Shown: positions 1 through 14,886, numbered from the stretch's first letter. The stretch is DNA of 64,000 bases from Nautilus pompilius (GCA_018389105.1 JACATO010000334.1:806001-870000), one strand, 5' to 3'. Numbers and translations are program-made. The notes: generated by a model not told the origin, from the letters alone.

Positions 1-3000
1 TAATTCTATAGCCGTAGTCAGCATTTTGGCACCCAGGGTATAAATCTTATTCACGTTCTCCCCATACCAGAATTTTCGTTAATAATTAATAGTAGAATAA
101 TAGGTATTTGTCAGTACCCTAAACCTAAATAATATTACACACAAGGATAGCTTGTGAAACCTTGTACATACACAAAATCATGTGACACTGACCCCTGCTT
201 TCAGCAGGCACCCCTTATTACACAGGTATGCCAAAGCAAAGCTGTGCCATTTTCACAGGAAGAGAACTAGGCCTCTCAACCATCACATTATTACTAACTA
301 CCACTAACATACATTACGATCTTTGATGTCTTAACCAGTTAAATAGGTGTGGTGGTATTAATCAGATCACCTGCACTCACAGGTAACAGAAATCTTTTTT
401 TAAAAAAAAAACTTTTTTGTTTCACCTACTTAATATCGGGTTTCTTTTTATAAATGTGCATCCCCTACGTCACACCAGTGGATGCAGCATTGTGGCGGTA
501 TGACGGACAAGCTCCCAGGGAAGAAGATACAATGGAGTTGTCCTGCTGTATTTCTAGGTTTCTTGTCGCTATTTTTTTTTTTGTGTTCCACATTACACGG
601 TGAAAACGGTAGGGAATGTCCCGTTCCTTCAGAGCAAATCCTCACCTAGCCTTACTACTACAGTCAAGTTTTCCCACTCACTGATTTATTATTATTATTA
701 TTATTATTAGGGTGTTAATCAATCGTTGGGCGTCTTGCCTCATCTTCTGAAGTACACAGTTTACCTTTGAATTCATCTTTTTTCTCTCCAGTTAACTGTC
801 GATTCGTAAAGGGAAGAAATATTCACAGGAGAAAGAGAAATAATATTAAGTTTATTCTCAGGAGAAAAGAAAATGGGGGAGGTAAATCAATTAATTAATT
901 TAAGGGAAGAGATAATTTTTTTTAAAAAAAAAACTACAAAACAACAGGAAATGTGAGAACTATAATACAGTGATAACAAAGGCAATGAAAGCAACAACAG
1001 CATAATGATGATGTGACGATGATGAGACTGGATGATAACATAGAGAAAAGCAAAATAAAGAAATGTAATAATAGCTACAAAATAAGCAAGCACAGGAATA
1101 GGGGAAGTGAGGGATGCTGTTATTTGGTGATAAGCAGGATGTTGGTGGACTGTGTTCAACAGATAGTGTCAACCAGAATCCATCTGTTCATTACCCACTG
1201 ACTTTACAATGCATATATACTCTGGTCGCCATTTCCTCTTTAGCCTCTTTGTCTCTAACTCCTCCCCCCACCCACACACACACACACAAGCATCTGGTCT
1301 GAATTTATTAGAAGATTCTGTTCATCTTTTCAACCCAAAGCGGAGGAGGTTGGTCACCAGACAGAGGCGAGGATCGGCCATCGAGGTCCCTTTCCACCTG
1401 AGGAAACATCAGAAATCCGATTTCCATTTCTCCTCCATCTCCACCCAGCCCTGGCTGGTTTTAAAGGGCGGGAGAAAGAGAGGCAAATGATATTAACTCT
1501 ATTCTCCTCAGAAAAGAGTACAAAACAACAGAAAATGTGAAACGTGTAACAGGAACGATGAGGATGGCTACAAGAGGAGCGAAAAGACAGCGGGGTTGTT
1601 GTTCGGCCGGGCAGGTGTCTGTCTCATTCTCCCATCAGACTTAACTTTTCCGTGTCGTTAATCAGGCCTACTGGCCACACCCCCATTATCGGCCAGGTAT
1701 TTCTTGTTGTGTTTGTCTGTTTGTGGGGATAAGGCGTTAAATAGACTATTATATATCACAAGAGCTTCCGTCTCTTTTCCCGAGTGATCGCGGCGGTGAA
1801 CTGTAGTTCTGCTGCTGCTGCCGCCTCCTCGCGAGTCCAGGCCAGCAGAGTAGATGCGCCAGCCGGCCGAGATCAACCGCTTCACTCGACCAGAATCCGC
1901 ACTAATAATAATAATAATAATAGTAAATTGGCATTTACTTCAGCAGGGCTTCCCCGCTTGCCCAGCTGTCACCGAGATGCACAAAGGCGAGGAAGAAAAA
2001 CCAGTTAGATTTACGGCCCCCAAACATTATCAGCCTCACCGGGAGTGGAATCACGTGGGCTCTCCGTTGCATCATCCGCTTTCACGAACTCGGTAAACTT
2101 TAGACGCCGGCACATCACAGATCTGAACACCTGTACAATCGACAGGTAGGTGTCCACCCTTCTTTTTTAAAAAAATCTGGCACCATAGTTTTCACGCAGG
2201 ATGTCCCTTTTTTATCCCTAAAAAAGAACCATCGTTAATTGGTAGCAGTGTCTATTTATTTAATTTTTTTTTTTAAACTCCCGGTCGTTTGATGAACCAC
2301 TCCGGCCCCCACGGGCTGCCTGTTGTTGTTGTTTATTATCCTGTTTATGGATTAGGAAGGAAGGCAGGTGCATTTTTCCTTTCTCAACCTGTGCTGCTGC
2401 TAACAGCAATACGTCTAGGTAAAAAAGAAGAAAACAACAAACATGTGCTCCCTTGACATATTCGCATTTTGATATTAACAGAAATGTGTATCCTTTTTTT
2501 TTTTTTTAAATCTTTAAATTCCTCGGCTTTAATAAATTTGAGATGGGTGGGTGGGAGAGAGAGAGAGAGAGACGTACGAAAGCTTGTTGCTTGGTTGACT
2601 GTCCTTGAGTTACTTGCTCCCTCCCTCCTCGGGAATTAGTTAGAAATCGAGTTACTGCCCTTGAATGCTGCAGCTTCTCTCTCTCTCTCTCTCTCCTCAT
2701 ACTTTTAAAGCGTAAAATTCGAATTTTTAACGGATTAGTGAGCGGTCCTAAGTAATTTACTCCGCAACTAATAGAAAACTTCTTGTTTGTTCTGTTGTTG
2801 TTGTTTTTGTTTTTTTGTAATAGTCTAGCTGTATTCTTAATGTCGAGTGAATCACAGAAAATTAAAAACTTTCGATACTTTTTTAATAATAGGAAACATT
2901 ATGATGGCTCTCCTGTCAAGAAGACTATAATCCGCATCGTTTGCGTCATAGTTGTGCAAAGCGCAGTATGGCGTTCTTTTTGTTGTTGTTGTTGTTGTTG

Positions 3001-5522
3001 TTCTCGGTTTGGTAGAGCTCTGACAAAATGAGAACGTTTACTTGATAATCTGTAATTAGTGAAGCCATTAGAATCAGATCACAGGTAGTGGTAATGATGG
3101 TGTTGGTGTATGATGAAACTGTATGGACTTTCGTTGTTGCTGCTTTTCATATCCACGTTGGTCTTTTACTAGATCCTGCACTAGGCGCTATTTTGCCATC
3201 ACAGTATCACACACTAAAACGAGCGAAGCTTTGTTGTCGTTCGTTTTTCTTACTTCGCTATCGAGACAAAGATGTCAAACGGATTGCCTAAACAAAAAAA
3301 AAAAAGTGGCTTTAGGACCAGGTTGGTATAATCGTACTCTTTAAGGTGGACAGGTGGGGCGATCAAAAAAACCACGAGTGGTGGCGGGGGTGGGTGGAGA
3401 TAATTTCCCCTGAAGTCTCTAGAATCTTGCAATTTTTTTTATAAGAAAAAACACGTATTTCATAACAATGTACACTGAAACACCTTTAGGCAGCGGTGGA
3501 AGGAACGATATTTTCAAGTATCATACAGAGGGTTACGGTAACTTTATCGAACGAGTATTTTTATTCATAGTTATGGCATTGCGTCATATAAGTACGTACA
3601 TAAGTTCCAATCAATAATATACATACATCTTCCTGGGTACTGAGCTGGGGGATCGAACACGTGTTGAAGTGGTCTATTACGAACTCGGGTTCACTATAGC
3701 TTGGGAGAAGAATCTACAGTCGAGCAGCTTGAAGGATCCCTTCCCCGAGAGAGAGAGAGAGAGAGAGAAGACGACCGTCTCTCTCCAGTCCAAGAGCCGC
3801 AGACTTGACTTCCGGTCGGCTCAACCAGTAAGGGATGGCACTGCTTCGATTGCAAAAATCGATACTATTCATCTCCGCTCGATCTAGATAGTTTCTAACT
3901 GGAGGGGGGATATATATATATATATAAACTGGGATTACTTGCCGTATTCCGGACCCCATGCTTGCTGACCAATTTTCTCGGTCACTGGCAGCTCCAGAAA
4001 GTCTGGCATATTCACTCGCCGCCATTTTGTGATGAGGTGGCGCGGGATGTCGATAGTAAAGCGTCCGCAGTTTGGTTTTTTTTTTTTTTTTTTCCGAAGA
4101 ATCGTTGTAAATGATTTACGGCAGTTGCTTCACCGACCGCGCCAGCAACTTTCAGTTTCCAGCCTGGGGGCTTCAAATGGGGCCACACGACGACACTTGG
4201 GGGTGCTTACTGACAAGGTAACTAGCGACGCCGGAATCATCGCGTGCAAATGCCACGAGATTCTTCCTCAGACAGTCGTCTTTGAATCCATAAAACTTGC
4301 GACATTTCACGAATGTTTCTTCAGTAATCTCCGCAGTCTAATCCTTTAGTTCGATCAGGTCAATAAACATAAAGTAAAGATCTCTTTCCTTTGCCACTTC
4401 ACACTTCGGATAGACAATAACTTTTGCTTGAATGCTCAGCATAGTTGATCCATCAATAAGGAAATCTTTCCATCACTCTCCTTATCTGAGCACAGGCTCT
4501 TTTGCATGTATCAGATGACACACGGTTCACCATGTTTGTACAAGTGTACGTGAATGCAGACCAAATCCAAGGTCTACACAATTTCGATCGTGTAGCTGGA
4601 TGAGATAAGGATAACGGAATAGGATCTGTCGTATTTTTAAATGTAATATCCATTGCTTCGATATCTGGATTTGTCATTTTGTCAATTGCGTGTTCCACTG
4701 TTTCTCTTTCTGCGTACGCCGTAATTTGTACAGCTAGTTTGTGTGCTGTCGATTCCTTGTTTCCCTATTTTCTTCTGTAGAGATACTAGTCACAGAATTC
4801 AGCTCATTCTGTTACTTTGGAAACGTTTTTGCTTTTGTGTACTGCTATGGAAGAAACTTTGCTATATGTAACGCCCACAGCTGCGCATTATCCAAGAGTA
4901 ATCTTTCTTCTTCGTTGCCCATGTAGCAGCCGACCAGATATCAGGCCAGTAAGTCTTGGACATCTTTGGATTTTGACGAGACGCCAATCCTTTGAACATC
5001 CCCGCAGTTTGTCCTCACTTGACCTGATAAACTGACAGGGGAAAAGTTTTTTTTTTTTTTTTGGTAATGCTTCAGCCAAAGGTGTTACATCGCTGCTGTT
5101 TTTTAGAGCTACTTGGTATAGGGTACAGCATTTGCAGGGCCAGATGGCGGGCGCGCAGTCGCTGTCTCTGCAGTCCACTCTCGATGCAGTGGATGTCTCA
5201 CTCTGAGTTTCGTTCCCGGTTTGGCTACAGGCGAAGCAGATTTTTCCGTCGTGCCAGGTAAATGATAAGTTTCACTGCCACCAGATGGCGGTGGAGATCT
5301 GCTGCGGACCAAAGGCACCAAAACCAAAAAAAAAAAATGGTTCTGAGTAGAAAGAGGTGAAGGACTGATTAGGACATCTCTTGCAGCAGAAATTGCAAAT
5401 GGAAGATAATTTTATTACAAATACCGAGATAATTTTATATTGCTATCGCTCTTGCGAGATTCTGTTTATTTCGAAAATATATGTTGATTAAAGAAGTATT
5501 TGTGATGCAACAACGGTTGTAA

Positions 5523-5546
5523 AATAATAATAATAATAATAATGAC

Positions 5547-5577
<31 letters not shown>

Positions 5578-5578
5578 C
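5523..5578 (+). repeat. (AAT)n-(GAT)n compound microsatellite
   Basis: AAT repeats pass into GATGAT repeats. Confidence 0.95.
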
Positions 5579-7749
5579 AGTGATTCTCGGAACTTAGGAT
5601 TTAGGACGTCGTTATATCGCGCCAGTTCCCTGATGCATTACTGGTGATAATACATGTCTTCCGCCGGCCACACCGGTTCGAATTCTGTCGGTATTTAGAT
5701 TCTTCCAACCTTTTACGCTTGCCCTGCTACAATGCGAGTCCACAGATTTTGGAACTGGTTATTTCTAACATTGTAAAGTCGGCAACAGTGCAGTCGTCGG
5801 GTAATTTCTAAAAGCAAATTGTCAACGTGAGAGACTATTTTGAAAGGCGACTCGATGCGCGGTCAGGGTCGGAACAAAAGGGAAAGCCAGGGACGGGGCG
5901 GGTACTGTGGGGCACCCGGGCTTAGGTGTGACCTCGCAATTTTTCTGTCAGGTGTCCCTTGAGCTCCCTCGGTTACGGAAGCTAATTTCTGCAGAGATGG
6001 CAGCACGCCTGCACTTTCCCCCGTTAAGCCAGAGGTACCCATTTTTAAAATAATAGCTATTTTTAATTCTAAGATTATCTCATTGTTTTATTTTACAACT
6101 ATTACTGTTGTTTGGTTGTGTATTTTTTTACTTAAGATAGGAGGGAGGCAAGCATTCACCAACGTCCTCCATCTAGACAGTGTCCCTCTAGTGGCCACTC
6201 AGAAAGCGGGCAGGTAAATGACAAATACAGCCAGCGGGCTAAGTCACAGAAACCTTCAGCGGTGGACACGACGTCCGGGTCTTCCGAAAGGTGCGCAATG
6301 AGGGCCTCAGAAGCTGGTCATCTGTGCCCAAGTTGGCCTTTCGAGGAACAAGAAACTCTATTCGCAACGGTCCGGGCCTGATGTTGAGTATCGATATGCT
6401 ACAGAAAAAAGAATGTGTAATCCTTCTTCGCCAGTTGCAGGAAGTCTTGAGATTTCTGTCCAGGCCTACATTGGCCGTCAACATCAGGAAAAGCACGAGG
6501 AGATGCCATTATTCGGACTGGTTCGTCCGACATCTGCTGCTGACTGTTCGGTCGGTATTGTCTTGACATTGGAAGACACGGTTAACGACAAAAGTTACAG
6601 CATTGGCATATGCTTGTATCCCGTAGAAACACTGTTAAGTACATTAAGTACACTTGCCATTTATTTACTAGTTTTGTTACTAGAGGAGACGTTTTCGAAT
6701 ATCTGCTGGAATCTTAGCTTATCTATAATTATGACGACCCTTAGTAAACAGCTGAAGACTTTCTATCTTGTCCACCCGCTCAGAACCACTAGTTATTTTT
6801 GAAAAATCTCTTGTTCTTCTTTCAAAGTCTAAAACTCTCACTATGATGTTATTTAATCGTTCAGCATATTTCAAATGCATAAGACCAGGAAGATGTTTTA
6901 GAAAATCTCTGATCACAGCGTGTTTCAGAAGTGGACGAGCCATGGATTCTCACAAAGGAACTATTTTTTTTTTTTTGGCAAGACTTCAAATAAAGAAGAG
7001 CTTAACGACAAAAACGCATAAATAAAAAAACAACAACAAAATATTAGAATTATAAATAAATAAGTGAATAAATAAACACGTCCCACGTGACACTGATGCT
7101 GAATATCAGAAACGAACTAAAGGTTAATGTATTAACTCTGGGAACAGTTTATGCGCCTGTTACAACAAATAACTAGAAAAATATCCTCGTATTGCGCACC
7201 TGTAACAAAAATAAAAATATATATATATGTCTCAGCATCTCTAGATGCGGACTGTGCAGTAGTTTGTCTTTTCCCTCATTGTTTACTCAGATTATAATAT
7301 GATATGTAAACGCAAACCGTATTTTGCTTTTGTAATTGTTTGTAGACTTTCCACATGGGCACTTGGTTACCTGTAATTCAGCTACTGTTCTTTTCTTTTC
7401 TAAAATGACAGATTCTAAATGCCAACGACTGACGGTATGAAAGTCTAGTTCATCGTCTGACAAACATTAATTCTCTCTCTCTCTGCATCTATATATATAT
7501 TATATCCCATGAGGCCACAGCCTTTGCGAGAAAGATTGTCCCCGATTTTATTTCTAAAGAGAATAACTAAGGAAAAAAGCTGTATCATTGAAACATCGAA
7601 GCCTTACCTTCAGCGAAATCGTTATATTCGAAAAACAAAACACAAACAATCCTGTCGACAGGGCGGGTCTAAAATTAACCTGTCTCAACCACACACAGGT
7701 GACTTGGGTTAATAAGGTAGCGTATATTTTTATTTATTAATCCTTTCTT

Positions 7750-7753
<4 letters not shown>

Positions 7754-7789
<36 letters not shown>
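7754..7789 (+). repeat. (AT)n microsatellite
   Basis: Perfect AT dinucleotide run. Confidence 0.95.
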
Positions 7790-7790
<1 letters not shown>

Positions 7791-8297
7791 GCAGCTGTCG
7801 GTACCATCATCGGCAGTGTTTATCCTTGGTTTCGGATTACCTGTTGAGGTACGGAATTAATTAGGATCACAGAAGCGATTACAACCGTTTCTCGAATTGT
7901 CCGAAGTAACTTATTCACGTCAGCGGGTTAACAGCGGGCACTCTGTTAAAGTGTCAACGTATGCTGAACTAACTGCGAGCAACAAAACCATTGATTGATT
8001 ACAGGTAACATATGGGTCAATCTCTCCCCCCCCCCTCTCTCTCTCTGACTGGGTACTCACGTGAACGCATGTCCAGGTCGAATGTAACCGTTAGTAGACG
8101 AGCTGCTTCTATTTACAAGTCCACCATATGAACGAGAACGCTTTACAGGCACCAGTAGTCGTCCAGATCGTGACGGGAGAGAAAACTAGCTTTGAACGAA
8201 TAAGAGAGCGAGGACTGCTGACGTGGTGAGGGCAGGGATACCGCTGGGCCATCATCAACACGCTATTGCCAACTGCATTTTGTAGAAGAGTGACGTA

Positions 8298-8345
8298 TAC
8301 CTGAGCATGCGCAGCATCCGTTTTGTTGATGCCAGCCAAGCGCGA
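8298..8345 (-). promoter_or_regulatory. NRF1-like site with downstream short ORF
   Basis: GAGCATGCGCAGC (plus, about 8303) matches the NRF1 core GCATGCGCA. A minus-strand ATG (8339) opens MAGINKTDAAHAQ before a GTATAC donor-like site. This may be a minor promoter. No gene body seen. Confidence 0.2.
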
Positions 8346-10439
8346 TTTTCATTTTCTTATCTAGAAATTTCTGGGAATTTTTGTTGTTTTTTTTTTTTTA
8401 CGCATCGCAGATTTGCAGGCGTTTCCTAGCGACAATGAAATTTTGTTTCGGTAAGTAAATGTGAGGAAAAGTACGAAACAGTCCATTAACGTACGCACCT
8501 GTTTGGTTACCGTGAACTTCTTTGTAGCTAACAAAAGTTGTTATTAGCCCCCCCCCCCACGATTATGGTTGGGGCGGGTTCCTTAAGCGAAGCGGGATGT
8601 TACATGTGTAGACGGCAGCTTTACGGTACTTGGTGAGCTTCGAAACTGCGGCTATGAAAGAGAACGGTACTTTGTTTTCTTTTCGTCTGGCTTGTCACCA
8701 GAGGTCACCACTAGAACAATTATAATATTAAACAAACAACAACAACAAAATTCACGCAGAACAAACTTGAAATAGAAATTAGGGAAAGGGGCTCGAATGC
8801 CCAGCCAACCCCGTCTTTTATACTCTCCTTGTAACTCCGGCTTAACCTGGTCGGGCCTGAGAACCGTAGGAAGGAGATTTCTCCCTGCAGTAGAACAGCT
8901 TCACGTTCTTTGATACCCGGACTTTTGGTCAGCTGTTGTTTTCGGTTTTTTTTTTAAAAAGAGAAGTCACATGACTTCCCCCAATGTCTACAGACAACTT
9001 TATCTATAACACAGCGAGCTACTGTCAGTGACTCTGAAATTAAAGGGCAAAATAAATTATTTATATTATAGTAAAAAGACTTTGGCCCGCTTTCTATTAA
9101 GTCTAATTACAGGGCAAAGGCGGATATTAATTTTGGTTTCAGACCGACAGGGGTCGCTATTCTGCTTTAATCTTATCTGGTTATATTTACTTTCCCCGCT
9201 TTAAAATTAGACTAACCTCACAATTAATGTGTCGTATTAGGGTCACAACTCGTCCCTTTTCCCTTCATTCTAGAATTCAGAAACGTGAACCCTGACACAA
9301 AACAAATTTATTCTCCGTCAGGTTCCGTTTTGTTTCGTCCGACAGCAAACTGACAAAAGTCGAATTCTCGTAGAACGTCTGACAAACACGAGCGTGGGTC
9401 AGGGTCAAGGTCATTTCTTGAAGGAGTCTGTGCGAACCCCACTGCCAGTTTGGAAAGTAAGGAACACCGTGAAGGACGCGAAGAGAACGCTTTTATAACG
9501 GGGTATCGCGATTTTCCCCTTTAATCCCAAGGCAGGCAAGGTGGCCGTTGCTGATCTGCTGCAGCTGTGTACATGTAAACCTGGCGTTATTTCTTGTAGT
9601 TATATCCCGTGTAAGGGGCACAGCCTTATTATGCACGTTCAAAGAGTAAAGGTAATCTTTACAATGTAAAAAAAAAAAGGGCCTTCTTGGCTTAGTGGAC
9701 TTCTCTTTAAAGAGACAATACAGGGAAAACACTAACCGCCGAGATGTGCTGTGGGACGTTCACGTGAAACGGGTCATCTGTTGTCCTTCACCGGTTACAC
9801 CGCCTCTCCCACATACCCCGCACTCTTTCGGCTTTTACGACTTTTTCTTTGCTTTTGTTGTTGTTTTTCGCTATCAATAGAGATTTTGCCTCTTTTTTTG
9901 CCCCACTTACCCAGAAGTGACCTTTATTATGTTCCTTTCCTCGATTTTCTGTAAAGAACCAGTTTTTTTTTAGTTGGAGGGGTAAGGTTAAAAACAGAAT
10001 GGGAGAATTGTCCGCCAGCATCTTAAACCATTCAAGTCCATTTCGAGGATGCTTCTGGTTCTCATTCTGCCGTTACCTTCTCGCTTTATTGATCTCAGCG
10101 GTGACTTATTTGTGTCACCCCTTCCCACCCCCTACTCCCTCTCTCTACCATTGAAATCGGGGTTAATTTTGATAATTTCTCCAGTTATTCATTTTGGTTT
10201 TCTTTCGCATTTACCACCCGGGGTAAAAAATCTTCTTCTCTTTTTTTTTTGGAATAGATTAATGGCTGCGTCGTCTTTGGCACACGCGCGCAGTAGACAA
10301 AACCCCTCTGTGGGGGGGGGGGGACCCAGTGCCGGCCGCTAAGAAGCGTTGCCAATCCTGCGCTATGCTGGTTCTGGAACTGCCGGGCAGGGATCACTTT
10401 TCCGGGGAAAACTGAAACGGCGAACTGGCAAACAGGCGC

Positions 10440-10522
10440 GAGAAGAAACCATGCTGGGAGGGTCACGGGATCGAACTCGGGGCTCTCGCTCGACCTTGGC
10501 AGTCCAATAGCCCAACCACCCA
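10440..10522 (-). mobile_element. tRNA-like SINE head
   Basis: On the minus strand the sequence starts GGGTGGTTGGGCTATTGGAC (A-box region, 10518-10503 plus coordinates) and continues to CCCGAGTTCGATCCCGTGAC with a near-perfect pol III B-box (GAGTTCGATCCC, 10478-10467). The A-to-B spacing is tRNA-like, but there is no clean cloverleaf or anticodon arm, so a tRNA-derived SINE is more likely than a functional tRNA. Confidence 0.45.
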
Positions 10523-11317
10523 TAGGTTTACGCTACGCTTTCAGTTAATGTAGAACGAAATGGCAGCAGAAGTAGCCAACCGTTCCCGTGACCCGACAGT
10601 TTGATTACGTAGGCGGCAGTGCGTTACTCACGCGCGCGCGCACACGCCTCAGGTGACATAACTCACCCTACCTCCAGTGAAGCCGGTTCCTCCCAGCAGT
10701 CGTGAACGAAAAACGTGTAGCGATGTCTTCTCCGCTGCTCGGGTGTTGACAAAACTGTTAATTTCTGTATTTATTAGATTGTGCGTGAGAGGTTGGTTTT
10801 TTTTTTTTGTGTGTTTGTGGGGCTGACGCGTAATTTATTACCTGAGTAACGTGGCTAAAGTTGTTACCTACTAAAGATCGATATTTTAAAAAAAAGGGGA
10901 AAAGCCCTTGTTTCTTTGGCGATTTCCCAGTTTTCGTCGTGTTATAGTCGTTACCTGGGCATCTTTCCAAAGGATTACTGCAATCTGCTGGTGAATAATG
11001 CATTCCCAATTTGTCGTGATTATGTGTGTGTGAGGGTTGCTGAATTATGCGTGAAGATCTAAGAGAATCGCTTGCACCTTAATTACTTGATGGCGCAACT
11101 TTACGACTACATTGGTTTCCTTGACAATGGCTTAGTTCCGAGTGATAAAAACCGTGCATATAATTAGCATATTTGCAGTGTTCGATGTTAGAAACTTCTT
11201 GCAATGTTTCGCGATGTACCCCGGAGCGAAAGGTAATCTTTACTTCGTCTTTAGTAGCTGACGTAAAAGAGCATCGAAAATGAAACCTTTACGGGGCGAT
11301 CACCCAAGACTCCCCGT

Positions 11318-11380
11318 CATATAAATACCCGGTAAAGATGGCGCTTTATGGTCGTCGAGGACCCAGTGCCTAATTCACTT
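11318..11380 (+). promoter_or_regulatory. TATA-like element with downstream YY1-type site
   Basis: CATATAAATACCC (about 11320) lies 15 bp upstream of AAGATGGCGC, a YY1-type site that includes an ATG opening an 11-codon frame (MALYGRRGPSA). The spacing is that of a core promoter, but no gene follows that I can recognise. Confidence 0.25.
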
Positions 11381-12235
11381 TTTGATAGACTGCTGAACTT
11401 GTTAAGAGGCGTATCACTTAGCCACACAATCATCAGGCAGGTGCTCGTCAACACCGGCTTGTCGCTATCGGTATACGTTTTATCTACGTTGGTTATTTAT
11501 GCTCAGGTGAACGATGTACTTATTACCTGCGGTTGGCATACCGGGCGTAATACCAAGAGCACTGGAGAGAAAAGTGAAATACGGGGATGATCATTCACCT
11601 GCGAAATGTACTGAATCCGGGCTATTTTCTTTTCTGGATGTGGCACATAATCCCCGTTTGTAAGTCCATTTCTGTTTATACTCACATCAGACAGCGGACA
11701 GCTTCAACTTAAGGTTGTGTCTGTGTTTGTTTTTTTTTTTAAATTAAAACTAATGATCGGGTGGTCCGCAGCTTCTTGTCTCGCCATTTATCGGAGGACA
11801 ACGCGGAATGACGGTCATCGATTCTAAGTTTAAACTTCTCAACTAGGAACTGAAAGTCCCTGCACCATCTGGCAGTTGAATGCACTTTTTCTAAATAACC
11901 CTTTTTGTTTTGTTGGTTTTTTTTAAAAAAAATCTTAAACAGCTGTGTGTTAGCTTTGAACTGGATAAATAATCAGATATCATCAAGGGGCACTATGTTT
12001 GGGACGTTCAAATGCAGCACATTAAAACTACGTAAAAATTGGGGGGGGTAACCCACGTGAATCTTAGACCTTGATACACCGGGAGAAAGTCGGTCACAGT
12101 GTGGACGAGGGTCCCCAGGCGAATGCTAAGAAATATGATTACAAAATATAAAATAGTTTCAGACAGGTGTTGCTTTTAGTATATTTAAGTGTATTTCAGG
12201 GTAGTAAAACTCACCTATAAATACCGCTAATAATT

Positions 12236-12239
12236 CTCT

Positions 12240-12281
<42 letters not shown>
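12236..12281 (+). repeat. (CT)n microsatellite
   Basis: Near-perfect dinucleotide run, 5' intergenic region. Confidence 0.95.
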
Positions 12282-12282
<1 letters not shown>

Positions 12283-14886
12283 CTCCCTCCCTCACGTCAC
12301 AGTTTAGACTTCCATATCCATAGTCAATTCATTAGTTTTACCAGGATTTAGTTTCTTGAGAATGAAAAATACTAAACCGATTTTCATTTAAATATTACGA
12401 TAACGCAACAAAGTCTCCATCCTTCCTAAGTATCTTATATCAATCAGTTTAAAGCTGTTTTTCAGATGTACTATCGCTTGCCCTAGTTTCTAATATATGG
12501 ACTAATGTCAGTTCACGATAAAACTTTATTTCATCTAATTCGGAAACTGAACTCTCTGAATTAGGATAATAGATATTTTCTTAAAGATATTGGTGACATT
12601 GATAATTGGGGTTTTGTTTTTTCTTTATTTTTTAGAAACCTTATTAACATGAACTCGTTTATCAATGGTTTTATCAGAAATTCTGCTCCTTTCCCACTGT
12701 TTTCCTTTTTTTTTTTTTGTTGGGTGCTAATCTGACCTGAAGAATTTTCGGAATTTTTGCGTTTCGAAACAGAAGTGCGGGGTTTTTTTTAAAATAGAAG
12801 TCGGGCTACAATCTCCAATCTGAGTCCGCACGATTTCCGTTTTCTCTAATTATCTCAATCGTATGAAGAGCCTTTACCCAGGAACTTCATGCCTCGTTAG
12901 TCGGAGGGGAGGGGTCGTTCCTAGGGTACGGATTCCTGCGACTGGAAACTCGGAGAAAACAAACATCCTATCTTACCTCCAGATACTTCATCCTGACGAG
13001 GCTCAGACTCCCTAGGGGTTCTTTAGGTAGCGTGGGCCCCTAACAATTCCGAGATGAAACTCCTGTAACTTATGACAAGTCAACTGCGCTTAGCTATCAC
13101 TGGTGGCCCCTTCACCAGACCTCTTAGCAGCAAAATGAGCTTTATCCAAGCTTCCGGAACGGCTTTGGTGAAGGCGGGCGAGGGATCCTCCATCTTGACT
13201 AAATTGGGGGAGAAAGCCATCAAAGATGGTAATTCGTTTGAATGCACCAGACGAACGACATCAGACTCTCTAGGCGGAGCGAACGTGCACCCCTGGAGAC
13301 GAAGGAAAGCTGTCGGGTATTAATAAAATATAAACAAGGTGGGATGGGCGCTCGTGGGCTAGTATAAGTAAAGGCAGGACGCTGCATCTAGAATAATAAT
13401 TAATTAACAGGTGTTTGCTGGAATGAATCCGTCCAAATAATCGTTTAGGAGTAGATAGACAACCAGGGAGATCATTGGTATGGCGGGCGCTCGCTCGCGG
13501 TCAACTTGTTTTTCTGTGTGGCGATGGAGAGAGGCGCGTGAAAGCAGGAGTCATCATCCCGTCCGCTGCTGCAGACCCGCTGAACTGGGTGCGCTTGGGC
13601 TTCTTCTTCTTGGTCTGATCGGGAACAGCCGTAAACGTCCGCGCCCGCGAACTTCGATCTGGCCCCGCCGCGAGACCGCCTGAAAATTCGTTCTCGAATG
13701 AGAGGCAGGGTCAAGAGAGAGATATGGATGGATGGATGGATGCGGATATATAGGGAAACTTCCGAGACTTTGGCAGTGAGCGTTTGTATGGTGACAAGAT
13801 GACCTGGACACGGCATCCAAGACAACTCGCCACTGGACCACACGCTGGCCCCTGTTTCTGTTTCCGCTCGCTCTAATGCCAGGCTTCCGATTTAAATACG
13901 ACTCCGAACAAGGAGAAGAAAAAAAGCCATTGATGATAATCGCCCATTTGGGGAGGAGGTTAGGGTTCCTCTTTGTGCCAGAATTAGCGTCATGCGACTG
14001 GGAGAGTCAGACCTGGCACTGCTCCCCAATTCCCAGAGTAAATAAATAGATTAGGGACTGCGCTCTCGAGATAAGCCAGGGATAGAAAAAACAAACAAAC
14101 AAACAAAAGAAGTACAGGGGTTATTGCCCTTCTTGACCCAGAGGGCGACACCGACGGCGGACCAGACACGTCTGTTAAACTTTCTTCCAAACAATTTGAA
14201 AACCAGTTTTATCCGTTTCTATTTTCTAAACTAATCGTAACCGTAGGGAGATGTGTAGGCACCGAGGAAGAGAACCATGTAAGGGTCGAAATGTCGAGCA
14301 GCGGCGCCACCAGTGAGTTTTGTGGTTAAGCCGGAAACGGTCTAAAAACGACGACCGGATGTAGATGTTCATAAGTTTCGGAGTTTTTGTGAACATGTTG
14401 AGAACCTGCGAAAACAGTTTAACATTTTAAGTTGAATAATTAGATACATAGAGGTAGGAATTTACAAGAATTAAAATGCAGCAAATTATCATCCGCCGCC
14501 ATGTTTTTGTTTATTCTTGTGCCATGATCACGTACGAACCATATCGCCCCCTGTGATCTTCCGGTGTCACTGCGGCAGATTTCCTCCCATATTTGAAAAA
14601 AAATGAAGAGTTCTGGTAAGGACTTGTGGTGGGACACTTGACTGGCCTGACCATCGCTATAGAGCCACCACCCCCCCCCCCAGCCGTACTCCGGTAACTC
14701 GCTTGGTCAACCGAAGCTATTTTCCTCCACGAGCACACGCACGCCGTCTCTTTCTATCTTACCTCTGTGGGACGTCCTCAAGACCCGGGGGTTAGGATGG
14801 CGGGGAACCGCAAAGCGAGCAAGCGATCTCCCAATTCTACTTTGAACTACTTCAGTAGGATCCTGTGAGAGAGCGAGAGAGAGATA

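Larger units (their letters stand above)
1..10439. other. 5' intergenic, no recognised gene
   Basis: AT-rich sequence with microsatellites ((ATT)n about 684-713, (AC)n 1276-1289, (GA)n 2555-2572 and 3748-3768, plus those listed separately). There are several YY1-type ATGGCGG/CCGCCAT motifs (about 4019, 5142, 5285) and short open frames, none with recognisable domain structure. Confidence 0.6.
10523..14886. other. Intergenic, no recognised gene
   Basis: Contains (CG)n/(CA)n near 10630, a GATG run at 13725-13742, and an 83-codon plus frame (13072-13323) with GTALVKAGEGSSILTKLGEK, which I do not recognise. Both strands are partly open there. Confidence 0.5.

Noticed and set aside
4010-5330. Possible THAP or other transposase remains on the minus strand
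   Set aside because: Several short open frames, but no conserved zinc-coordinating or catalytic pattern could be confirmed.
10462-10522. Functional tRNA gene
   Set aside because: A- and B-box motifs are present, but no consistent cloverleaf or anticodon stem can be drawn.
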